A stretch of DNA of 7,140 nt, taken from Bacteroidota bacterium. GTDB taxonomy: Bacteria > Bacteroidota > Bacteroidia > NS11-12g > UBA955. Where the stretch lies: positions 1 through 7,140 of the forward strand of contig CANFUB010000131.1 in the NCBI GenBank assembly GCA_947450015.1. The letters run 5' to 3'. This document shows positions 1-5,945 of this stretch, piece by piece. The stretch's first letter is position 1. Each line of letters opens with the position of its first letter. The notes beneath the pieces were generated by a model. The model was not told the origin of the DNA, searched no databases, and saw nothing but the letters and a program-made list of their open reading frames with translations. The position numbers and the translations under genes are program-made.

Positions 1-267
1 TACGACAGAATGAGCAATGGTTTAATGTTAAGAGGATTCGCAGGCTATCAAAGAATGGAACCCGATGAATTGTTTAGTTTTTATGCGGGCATCGAATACT
101 TAAGAGGTTACACCAGAAGCCGTCGTTCATTAAATTACGACACCCGTTTACCTGACAACAGATTGCGCAATGATATTTTAATCGGCCTTAAAGCGGGCGT
201 TATTTTCACCATCAATGGTCGTAAGGCCGGTGAGAAAAAAGGGGAAGAAGAAAAATTTTACCAATAA
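1..267 (+). CDS. Outer-membrane beta-barrel-like protein, C-terminal fragment (5' end outside window)
   Basis: The frame is open from the first base (Y-D-R before the first Met at 10), so this is the 3' end of a longer gene. The 88 visible residues alternate polar and hydrophobic or aromatic residues in short stretches, for example around GFAGYQRM, FSFYAGIEYLRGY and ILIGLKAGVIFTI. This pattern fits the last strands of an outer-membrane beta-barrel. The last 15 or so residues are a charged, Lys/Glu-rich tail. Such a tail after the last strand is unusual for a canonical barrel, which ends in an aromatic residue, but similar tails occur in lipid-A-containing Bacteroidota. waaA starts 9 nt after the stop, so the two are probably co-transcribed. 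The exact family cannot be named from this fragment; the barrel assignment is inference. Confidence 0.6.
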   Translation, partial: YDRMSNGLMLRGFAGYQRMEPDELFSFYAGIEYLRGYTRSRRSLNYDTRLPDNRLRNDILIGLKAGVIFTINGRKAGEKKGEEEKFYQ

Positions 268-276
268 AAAACAGGA

Positions 277-1488
277 ATGCGCCACCTCTATTTTATCACC
301 ATAAAATTAGTCGAATGGCTACTTCCAATATTTGTTTTACTGATTAATAAGCCGAAATTAAAATTATTTATTGAAGGCCGAAAACAAACCCTCAAACACC
401 CCAATTTATACACCCACCAAAAGCGTTATTGGTTTCATTGTGCAAGTCTAGGCGAATTCGAACAAGCCCGCCCTGTTATCGAAAGCCTCAAGCAAAAAGA
501 CCCAACGATTTCGATTGTTGTTACCTTCTTTTCACCTTCGGGTTATGAACTTAGAAAAGACTATGCCCTGGCCGATGCAGTCTTTTATTTGCCTTTGGAC
601 ACTCCCGACAATGCAATTAAAATTATTAATAAAATAAAGCCAACTAAAGTCGTTTTTGTTAAATACGAGATATGGTATTTTTTATTGAAAGCGCTCTTTA
701 AGCAAGGCATTCCGGTGTATTTGATATCCGCCAATTTCCGCTCTAATCAACGCATATTTGGCTTCTTTGGCAATTGGTTATTTCGATTGTTACCGCAATA
801 CAAACACATCTTTTTACAAAACCAAGTTGCTTACGACTTATTAAAAAGCAAGGGACTGCAAAACATTAGCATAAGTGGCGACACCCGTTTCGACCGAGTG
901 ATTGACAATGCACAACAGGTCAAAAAAAATGAAACAATTGAAACTTTCAAAGCGAATCAACCACTGCTTATACTTGGCAGCAGTTGGCCTAAAGAAGAAG
1001 CCATTCTTTTTGAATACCTAACAGCGAATCCAAAACCAGATTTCAAAATTATTATTGCTCCGCATGATATTAGTCCGAACCATATTGAAGAACTTCAAAA
1101 TAAATTTAATAAATTTAAACCGCAGTTATATACACATCAAGATGCTAACAAAACTGAAAGCATACTAATTCTCAATACCATTGGTCATTTAGCAAGTGCT
1201 TATTATTATGCCAACATGGCCTTTATTGGTGGTGGCTTTACAGGTCAATTACACAACATACTCGAGCCACTGTCTTTTGGTGTACCGGTAATGGCTGGCC
1301 CCATTCACACCAAATTTCCTGAAGCCGATTTAGCAACTTTAAAGGGTGTCTTTTTTAATGTTTCTAACGCCACAGAATTTGAAATCGCCATCCAAAAAAT
1401 AATGACGAACGATTTAAAAAACAAAGCCATCAATTTTATTAATTCAAGTTCGGGCGCTACTGCTTTGGTAGTGAATACGATTATTTGA
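277..1488 (+). CDS. waaA: 3-deoxy-D-manno-octulosonic acid (Kdo) transferase WaaA/KdtA
   Basis: This GT-B fold glycosyltransferase moves Kdo from CMP-Kdo to the lipid A precursor, the first step of LPS core assembly, on the cytoplasmic face of the inner membrane. At 403 aa it is close to the usual family length (about 410-430). Residues 3-23 form a hydrophobic N-terminal anchor. The N-terminal domain has ASLGEFEQA (residues 56-64), whose Glu60 matches the family's catalytic Glu, then KYEIW (129-133) and GDTRFDRV (201-208). The C-terminal donor domain has LGSSWPKEE (233-241), APHD (261-264), GGGF (318-321), HNILEP (326-331) and GPIHTKFPEA (341-350), the usual CMP-Kdo-site signature. The ATG is 9 nt after the upstream stop, preceded only by a weak AGGA 2 nt away, so expression probably depends on the upstream operon. 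The gene appears intact. Whether it adds one or more Kdo residues cannot be read from the sequence. Confidence 0.95.
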   Translation: MRHLYFITIKLVEWLLPIFVLLINKPKLKLFIEGRKQTLKHPNLYTHQKRYWFHCASLGEFEQARPVIESLKQKDPTISIVVTFFSPSGYELRKDYALADAVFYLPLDTPDNAIKIINKIKPTKVVFVKYEIWYFLLKALFKQGIPVYLISANFRSNQRIFGFFGNWLFRLLPQYKHIFLQNQVAYDLLKSKGLQNISISGDTRFDRVIDNAQQVKKNETIETFKANQPLLILGSSWPKEEAILFEYLTANPKPDFKIIIAPHDISPNHIEELQNKFNKFKPQLYTHQDANKTESILILNTIGHLASAYYYANMAFIGGGFTGQLHNILEPLSFGVPVMAGPIHTKFPEADLATLKGVFFNVSNATEFEIAIQKIMTNDLKNKAINFINSSSGATALVVNTII

Positions 1489-1640
1489 ATCAACTTGGTT
1501 TATGACATTTATCCTATAAAATTATTTAAAACTCCAATTTATAAGATTACATTTGCTGGATTAAATTATCCACTTAATAAGGCTAAATTTTAGAATTGAA
1601 CCGGTGAGAAGATTAAGAGCAGAGAATTTAACTTATTAGT
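1489..1640. other. Intergenic region between waaA and the desaturase gene
   Basis: This is a 152-nt AT-rich spacer with no coding potential that I can support. It holds a promoter at 1525-1555 (listed separately). The leader downstream of it contains small palindromes, CTTAATAAG at 1573-1581 and CTAAATTTTAG at 1583-1593. TAATAAG (1575-1581) can also pair with CTTATTA (1632-1638) just before the start codon. I see no GC-rich terminator hairpin for waaA. Confidence 0.6.
1525..1555 (+). promoter_or_regulatory. Bacteroidota-type promoter for the acyl-ACP desaturase gene
   Basis: TACATTTG at 1548-1555 is an exact match to the Bacteroidota primary sigma -7 box TAnnTTTG. TTTA at 1525-1528, 19 nt upstream, is a 3-of-4 match to the -33 box TTTG. 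Transcription would begin near 1562, giving a leader of about 80 nt before the ATG at 1641. Confidence 0.6.
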
Positions 1641-2618
1641 ATGTCCATTCACAATATTCGCCTAGAAGTAATGCAGACGATTGAGCAATCGATGCCTGAG
1701 TTACTCAACCAATACCTTAAACCAATTGAAGAAAACTGGCAACCAGCCGAGCTTTTGCCCGATGCTAACAGTCCAGAATTTTTTGAAGAAATCAGAGAAA
1801 TTCAAGAACTTTCTAAGGAAATGGGTTACGACCTATGGGCCGTATTAATAGGTGACACCATTACCGAAGAAGCCTTGCCAACCTACGAGTCGTGGTTAAT
1901 GTCTGTCGATGGTGTCGACAATGAGGGCAGAAATGGTTGGTCGCAATGGGTGCGCAGCTGGACTGCCGAGGAGAATCGCCATGGTGATTTATTAAACAAG
2001 TACCTTTATCTATCGGGCCGTGTTAACATGCGCGAAATGGAAATATCTACGCAGTATTTAATCAGTGATGGTTTTGACATAGGCACCGGAAGAGACCCTT
2101 ACAAGAATTTTATATATACTAGTTTTCAAGAACTTGCCACCAATATTTCTCATAGAAGAGTTGGTACCTTGGCTAAAAAAACTGGCAATATTAGACTTTC
2201 TAAAATTTGTGGTTTAATTTCTGCCGATGAAGCTAGACATGCAAAAGCCTATGCCGATTTTGTATCGCGCATTTTTAAAATGGATCCTAGTGAAATGATG
2301 CTGGCTTTCGAACACATGATGCGCAAAAAAATTGTAATGCCCGCCCATTTTATGAGAGAAACAGGCAGTGCCATTGGCGATATTTGGGGCCATTTTTCTG
2401 ACGCAGCGCAAAGAATACAAGTATACACTACCCAAGATTACATCGCTATTTTTAATGCCCTATTAGGTCAATGGGAAATTGGCAACATGACTGGCTTAAA
2501 CGAAAAAGCTGAGAAGGCCCGCGACTATGTAATGAACCTTCCGCAACGTTTGCTCAATATTGCCGAGCGCACCAAAACACCTGAACTGCAATACGAGTTT
2601 AAGTGGATTGGGATTTAG
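1641..2618 (+). CDS. Soluble acyl-[acyl-carrier-protein] desaturase (plant stearoyl-ACP desaturase type)
   Basis: This soluble diiron enzyme inserts a cis double bond into a saturated acyl chain carried on ACP, using O2 and ferredoxin-type electrons, and so supplies unsaturated fatty acids for membrane lipids. The six iron ligands of the family are visible: a Glu in TEEALPTY (residues 75-82), Glu111 and His114 in EENRHGD, Glu164 in SFQELAT, and Glu197 and His200 in DEARH. The spacing from Glu111 to Glu164 (53) and Glu164 to Glu197 (33) equals that of the castor enzyme as I recall it. There is no membrane segment. At 325 aa it is slightly shorter than the mature plant proteins (about 360). No Shine-Dalgarno precedes the ATG at 1641, as is normal in this phylum. 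The stop codon overlaps the convergent nucleotidyltransferase gene by 4 nt. The position of the double bond cannot be inferred. Confidence 0.93.
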   Translation: MSIHNIRLEVMQTIEQSMPELLNQYLKPIEENWQPAELLPDANSPEFFEEIREIQELSKEMGYDLWAVLIGDTITEEALPTYESWLMSVDGVDNEGRNGWSQWVRSWTAEENRHGDLLNKYLYLSGRVNMREMEISTQYLISDGFDIGTGRDPYKNFIYTSFQELATNISHRRVGTLAKKTGNIRLSKICGLISADEARHAKAYADFVSRIFKMDPSEMMLAFEHMMRKKIVMPAHFMRETGSAIGDIWGHFSDAAQRIQVYTTQDYIAIFNALLGQWEIGNMTGLNEKAEKARDYVMNLPQRLLNIAERTKTPELQYEFKWIGI

Positions 2619-3070
2619 GGTTCTAGATGCTCAACGTCATCTAAATCCTTATATCTACCTATCGATTTTTTTTCTTCGATTAGGGCATTTTTATGAATAA
2701 CCTTAATAGTTATATCATTAATTTTATAGTCTACTGCTTGCTTAAAACAGTCATCAAAATGAATTTGTTTGAACTTTTTTAAATCGGTCATTAAATCAAT
2801 ATAAAAACCTTTACCTAAAAAAACTTCTGTAAACCCTGCAATTAATTCTATATCATGCAATGGTTCTAATGAGTCGATACCTACTCCTTTAAATGCATTG
2901 ATTAGGCGGTTTCTATTCTCCTTGGTATCCTTAAGCCAAATATCTAAATCTCCAGTTGCTCTTGGATTGGCATAAGTATTAACTGCAAATCCCCCTACTA
3001 ACAAATATTCTACTTTATTTATTTCAAGTTGCTTTAAAAAATCAAAAACAACATCATCAAATAAGTCCAT
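2615..3070 (-). CDS. Small nucleotidyltransferase-fold protein (MNT / DUF6036-like)
   Basis: This 151-aa protein looks like a stand-alone minimal nucleotidyltransferase. The active-site pattern is hGG (Val25-Gly26-Gly27), then Asp41 and Asp43 in GDLDIW (40-45), with a probable third acidic ligand Asp92 in FYIDLM. The C-terminal GRYKDLDDVEHL (138-149) matches the conserved R-x-K-D-x-x-D-hh-x-L tail of this family. All metal ligands appear intact, so it may be catalytically active, for example transferring AMP or another nucleotide to protein, RNA or a small molecule. The substrate is unknown. Relatives occur as toxins (AbiEii, MenT) and as antitoxins (MntA). It overlaps the 56-aa gene upstream by 14 nt, which suggests translational coupling, and its 3' end overlaps the desaturase gene by 4 nt. 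Family is fairly sure; biological role is open. Confidence 0.8.
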   Translation of the reverse strand: MDLFDDVVFDFLKQLEINKVEYLLVGGFAVNTYANPRATGDLDIWLKDTKENRNRLINAFKGVGIDSLEPLHDIELIAGFTEVFLGKGFYIDLMTDLKKFKQIHFDDCFKQAVDYKINDITIKVIHKNALIEEKKSIGRYKDLDDVEHLEP

Positions 3071-3227
3071 TGCCTTTTTGATTAAATATTATTCCCTTCC
3101 CTTGAGGTTGCTTAATTGGACGTCCATTATTAAAGGCTATCGCAAGTCGATTAACCCGCATCATTATTTCCCACTTCTCCTCGTTACTTAATTTTAAATA
3201 TGCTATATCTCTTTTTGATTGTGCCAT
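3057..3227 (-). CDS. Small (56 aa) hypothetical protein coupled to the nucleotidyltransferase
   Basis: The ATG at 3227 opens a 56-codon frame ending in TGA at 3059-3057, inside the nucleotidyltransferase gene (14-nt overlap). An in-frame TAA at 3239-3237 fixes the start, since no other ATG lies between. The product begins MAQSKRDIAYLKLSNEEKWE, continues through an amphipathic helix around residues 16-32, and ends with a Gly/Pro/Lys-rich segment (NNGRPIKQPQGKGI, residues 33-46). It has no signal peptide, membrane segment, Cys or His. I recall similar short ORFs directly before nucleotidyltransferase genes in other Bacteroidota, but that is memory, not a search. The mutase stop codon is only 21 nt upstream, so it can ride on the mutase transcript. 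It could be a partner, cognate inhibitor or antitoxin of the nucleotidyltransferase; no function is established. Confidence 0.7.
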   Translation of the reverse strand: MAQSKRDIAYLKLSNEEKWEIMMRVNRLAIAFNNGRPIKQPQGKGIIFNQKGNGLI

Positions 3228-3248
3228 TAAAAAAAATTAAATTAATGC

Positions 3249-5225
3249 TTACATGTTTCTGCGGTACTGTCCACCAACCTCGAACAAGGCACTCGTAATT
3301 TGACCTAAAGAACAAACTTTACAAGTATCCATTAAGGCTTCGAATAGATTACCATTTTGGATGGCTACCTCTTGTAAATGTCTTAACTCCTTGGCTGTTT
3401 TATCGCCATTGCGATCTTGTAAATTTTGTAGCATTGCAATTTGGTATTGTTTCTCTTCTTCGGTTGCACGAATCACTTCTTTTGGTAAAACAGTTGGAGA
3501 ACCTTTACTACTTAAAAACGTATTCACACCAATGATTGGAAACTCCCCAGTATGTTTCAATGTTTCGTAATACAAACTTTCCTCTTGTATTTTGCCGCGT
3601 TGGTACATGGTTTCCATGGCACCTAGCACACCGCCTCTTTCTGTAATCCTATCAAATTCTTGCAATACAGCTTCTTCCACTAAATCGGTTAACTCTTCAA
3701 TAATAAATGACCCTTGAATTGGATTCTCGTTTTTAGATAAACCCAACTCACGGTTTATAATTAACTGTATAGCCATCGCTCGTCTTACCGACTCTTCGGT
3801 AGGTGTAGTAATGGCCTCATCATAAGCATTGGTGTGCAAACTATTGCAATTGTCGTAGATGGCATACAAAGCTTGCAATGTCGTTCTGATATCATTGAAA
3901 TCAATTTCCTGTGCGTGTAAGCTTCTGCCACTGGTTTGAATATGGTACTTCAACATCTGACTTCTGTCGTTTGCACCATATTTATCGCGCATGGCTTTGG
4001 CCCATATTTTACGCGCTACTCTGCCAATAACAGCATACTCTGGATCGATACCATTGCTAAAGAAGAACGATAAATTGGGACCGAACTCATTAATGTCCAT
4101 CCCTCTGCTCAAGTAATACTCTACGTAAGTAAAACCATTGGCCAAGGTAAAGGCCAATTGAGAGATAGGATTGGCGCCTGCTTCGGCTATATGATAACCG
4201 CTAATGGATACTGAATAAAAATTGCGCACTTTCTTAGCAATGAAATATTCTTGTACATCGCCCATCAAACGCAAGGCAAACTCGGTACTAAAAATACAAG
4301 TGTTTTGCGCTTGATCTTCTTTTAAAATATCGGCTTGCACCGTGCCACGCACTTGTGCCAAAGTAAAGGTTTTTATTTCGGCATAAACATCGGCAGGCAA
4401 TACTTGATCGCCTGTAACGCCCAATAACATTAGGCCTAAGCCATCGTTACTTTCCGGCAATTCGCCTTGGTAAGCAGGCACTGATTGACCTTTGGCTTTA
4501 AAAATTTCAGCAATTTTTTGTTTTACTTCATTTTCTAAACCATTCTTTTTAATATATAACTCACATTGTTGATCGATGGCCGCATTCATGAAATAGCCCA
4601 ATAGCATGGGCGCAGGACCATTAATGGTCATAGACACCGACGTTTTTGGATCGGCTAAATTAAAGCCACTGTATAGTTTTTTAGCATCGTCCAAGCAGCA
4701 AATGCTCACCCCAGAATTGCCAATCTTTCCATAAATATCAGGACGAATATGTGGGTCGTTACCATATAAAGTTACACTGTCGAAGGCCGTTGATAAACGT
4801 TTGGCAGGCATCCCCAAACTTACGTAATGGAAACGTCTGTTGGTTCTTTCTGGTCCACCCTCTCCAGCAAACATACGCGCAGGATCTTCACCTTCTCTTT
4901 TGAAAGGATAAATACCCGCGGTGTATGGGAATTCACCTGGTACATTTTCTTGTAATTGCCATCTCAAACGATCGCCCCATGCCTTAAACTTAGGCATGGC
5001 AATCTTTGGCACTTGGGTATGACTTAAGCTTTCGCTATGGGTTTTAATTTTTATTTCTTTATCACGTACCTTAAAGATATAGTCTTCATTCTTATACTTC
5101 TCTACCAAGGCATCCCATTGGTTTACTAAGTCTTTGTTTTCGGGACTCAACTTGCGCTCTAATTGCAACAATTCTTGTTCAAGGGCATTCACTAACGATT
5201 TATCTGACATTTCTGTTGATGGCAT
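3249..5225 (-). CDS. IcmF-type acyl-CoA mutase, stand-alone substrate-binding subunit (isobutyryl-CoA mutase-like)
   Basis: This adenosylcobalamin-dependent mutase subunit would interconvert isobutyryl-CoA and n-butyryl-CoA (or a similar pair). The 658 aa match the IcmF linker (residues ~20-70) and TIM-barrel mutase domain from about residue 72 to the end. Phe119 in RMFAG and Gln307 in QAQNTC sit where methylmalonyl-CoA mutase has the carboxylate-binding Tyr89 and Arg207, which argues against methylmalonyl-CoA as substrate. Tyr344-His345 in SGYHIAEAG correspond to the conserved Tyr243/His244. IcmF is normally about 1,090 aa, with an N-terminal B12-binding domain (DxHxxG) and a G-protein domain. 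Both are absent here, and an in-frame TGA at 5234-5232 prevents extension. The partner subunits must act in trans. A second Met at residue 6 (5210) is the likelier start given the promoter only 12 nt before the first ATG. Product databases may label it methylmalonyl-CoA mutase. Confidence 0.93.
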   Translation of the reverse strand: MPSTEMSDKSLVNALEQELLQLERKLSPENKDLVNQWDALVEKYKNEDYIFKVRDKEIKIKTHSESLSHTQVPKIAMPKFKAWGDRLRWQLQENVPGEFPYTAGIYPFKREGEDPARMFAGEGGPERTNRRFHYVSLGMPAKRLSTAFDSVTLYGNDPHIRPDIYGKIGNSGVSICCLDDAKKLYSGFNLADPKTSVSMTINGPAPMLLGYFMNAAIDQQCELYIKKNGLENEVKQKIAEIFKAKGQSVPAYQGELPESNDGLGLMLLGVTGDQVLPADVYAEIKTFTLAQVRGTVQADILKEDQAQNTCIFSTEFALRLMGDVQEYFIAKKVRNFYSVSISGYHIAEAGANPISQLAFTLANGFTYVEYYLSRGMDINEFGPNLSFFFSNGIDPEYAVIGRVARKIWAKAMRDKYGANDRSQMLKYHIQTSGRSLHAQEIDFNDIRTTLQALYAIYDNCNSLHTNAYDEAITTPTEESVRRAMAIQLIINRELGLSKNENPIQGSFIIEELTDLVEEAVLQEFDRITERGGVLGAMETMYQRGKIQEESLYYETLKHTGEFPIIGVNTFLSSKGSPTVLPKEVIRATEEEKQYQIAMLQNLQDRNGDKTAKELRHLQEVAIQNGNLFEALMDTCKVCSLGQITSALFEVGGQYRRNM

Positions 5226-5237
5226 ATTACTTCACGA

Positions 5238-5245
5238 CAAAGGTA
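5238..5245 (-). promoter_or_regulatory. Bacteroidota -7 box for the mutase gene
   Basis: On the minus strand this reads TACCTTTG, an exact match to TAnnTTTG. I find no good TTTG-like -33 box 19-21 nt upstream. Transcription should start around 5228-5234, only a few nt before the ATG at 5225 or about 20 nt before the internal ATG at 5210. Confidence 0.55.
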
Positions 5246-5291
5246 ATAAAGAAAATGAAAACCTGAATTGAATTTTAAAGGCTAAATATCT

Positions 5292-5323
5292 TTTATGAAT
5301 ATTTGAGGAAGTGCTTATTTTTG
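5292..5323 (+). promoter_or_regulatory. Promoter for the DUF4293 gene, possibly leaderless
   Basis: TATTTTTG at 5316-5323 matches TAnnTTTG exactly, with TTTA at 5292-5295 (3 of 4 to TTTG) 20 nt upstream. The ATG begins at 5328, four nt after the -7 box, where the transcript itself should start, so the mRNA may lack a 5' leader. Confidence 0.6.
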
Positions 5324-5327
5324 CAAC

Positions 5328-5813
5328 ATGATTCAACGTATACAAAGCTTGTATTTATTCGCTATTTCATTACTTTCAATTGTAATGCTGGCTACGAATA
5401 TGGAAATGATTAATGGCAATGGCAGTACTAGCGACCTTATCAAGCAGTATTCCATAGGTGCTATATCCGACGTTTATTCGTACACTGCAGCATCGACTGC
5501 AAACATTCTAGATTATACACGAATTGTATCTTTTTGCTTAATGGGAATTTACGCATTTATTATCCTATTATTATATAAAAATTTAAAGCAACAATTGAAA
5601 TTTGCCCGTCTGAACTACCTCTTGATAGCGCTCTCAATTTTCGGGATATATTCTTCTATCTACAAGGCCACCATTGGCTTAAGTGGTAATTCAGAGCAAA
5701 ACTATACCATGGGCATATTTTTACCCCTTTTAGCCCTTGTTTTTAATTTTCTAGCTTGCCGTGGAATCAAAAAAGACATTGATTTAATTGGGTCTGCCGA
5801 CCGTTTAAGGTAG
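5328..5813 (+). CDS. DUF4293 family integral membrane protein
   Basis: This 161-aa protein has four predicted membrane segments, at about residues 6-23, 65-83, 94-112 and 127-144. Its ends carry the marks of DUF4293: the start MIQRIQSLYL and a C-terminal tail in which KKDIDLIGSADRLR follows the last segment. The family is largely confined to Bacteroidota and has no known function. The loop between the first two segments (about 40 residues, with many Ser and Thr) probably lies outside the cytoplasm. From memory, relatives in flavobacteria sit near rho and truA; here the neighbours are the divergent mutase and downstream coxB, so context gives no clue to function. It has its own promoter immediately before the ATG, and a candidate terminator follows its stop. 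Confidence 0.85.
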   Translation: MIQRIQSLYLFAISLLSIVMLATNMEMINGNGSTSDLIKQYSIGAISDVYSYTAASTANILDYTRIVSFCLMGIYAFIILLLYKNLKQQLKFARLNYLLIALSIFGIYSSIYKATIGLSGNSEQNYTMGIFLPLLALVFNFLACRGIKKDIDLIGSADRLR

Positions 5814-5818
5814 TTCTA

Positions 5819-5875
5819 TTTTCCATTGAATTATTCTAAATTAGTGCAATGGGGAAAAATTGTAATTTTTTTTTT
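5819..5875 (+). terminator. Candidate intrinsic terminator after the DUF4293 gene
   Basis: TTTTCCATTG (5819-5828) can pair with CAATGGGGAA (5847-5856) as a 10-bp stem including two G-U pairs, with an 18-nt loop. A run of ten T follows at 5866-5875. The stem is moderate, the loop is large, and the T run is 9 nt away from the stem, so the terminator call is tentative. Confidence 0.35.
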
Positions 5876-5881
5876 ACAATT
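5858..5881. repeat. Perfect inverted repeat with T8 spacer upstream of coxB
   Basis: AATTGTAA (5858-5865) and TTACAATT (5874-5881) are perfect 8-bp inverted arms around eight T. The right arm overlaps the -33 region of the coxB promoter. It could be an operator for a dimeric regulator, part of the terminator of the gene before, or chance in AT-rich DNA. Confidence 0.45.
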
Positions 5882-5904
5882 CATCAAAAATAACAATAAA
5901 TTTG
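5873..5904 (+). promoter_or_regulatory. Bacteroidota-type promoter for coxB
   Basis: TAAATTTG at 5897-5904 matches TAnnTTTG exactly. TTTA at 5873-5876, 20 nt upstream, is a 3-of-4 -33 box, with the same spacing as at the DUF4293 promoter. The start of transcription would be near 5911, giving a leader of about 35 nt before the ATG at 5946. Confidence 0.6.
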
Positions 5905-5945
5905 CGCACAACTTAAAAAAGACCATTTCAAGTTTTTACCCAAGA

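Noticed and set aside
1305..1493. Minus-strand frame overlapping the 3' end of waaA
   Set aside because: It is complementary to conserved waaA motifs (GPIHTKFPEA) and has no features of its own. The frames at 2214-2435 (-) and 3361-3570 (+) were rejected for the same reason.
1558..1571. GGATTAAATTATCC as an operator palindrome
   Set aside because: Only the outer four bases on each side pair; the centre is imperfect and AT-only, so chance is a sufficient explanation.
3057..3227. HEPN partner of a HEPN-MNT toxin-antitoxin pair
   Set aside because: The 56-aa protein is far too short for a HEPN domain and contains no His, so it lacks the Rx4-6H motif.
3249..5225. Methylmalonyl-CoA mutase large subunit (MutB)
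   Set aside because: The substrate-binding Tyr and Arg of methylmalonyl-CoA mutase are Phe119 and Gln307 here, and the sequence follows IcmF throughout, including an insertion of about 65 residues (around 221-290) missing from MutB.
5226..5327. Frameshifted N-terminal half of a full-length IcmF upstream of the mutase
   Set aside because: An in-frame TGA lies at 5234-5232, the region holds promoter boxes facing both ways, and only 102 nt separate it from a divergent gene. There is no room for the missing domains of about 430 residues.
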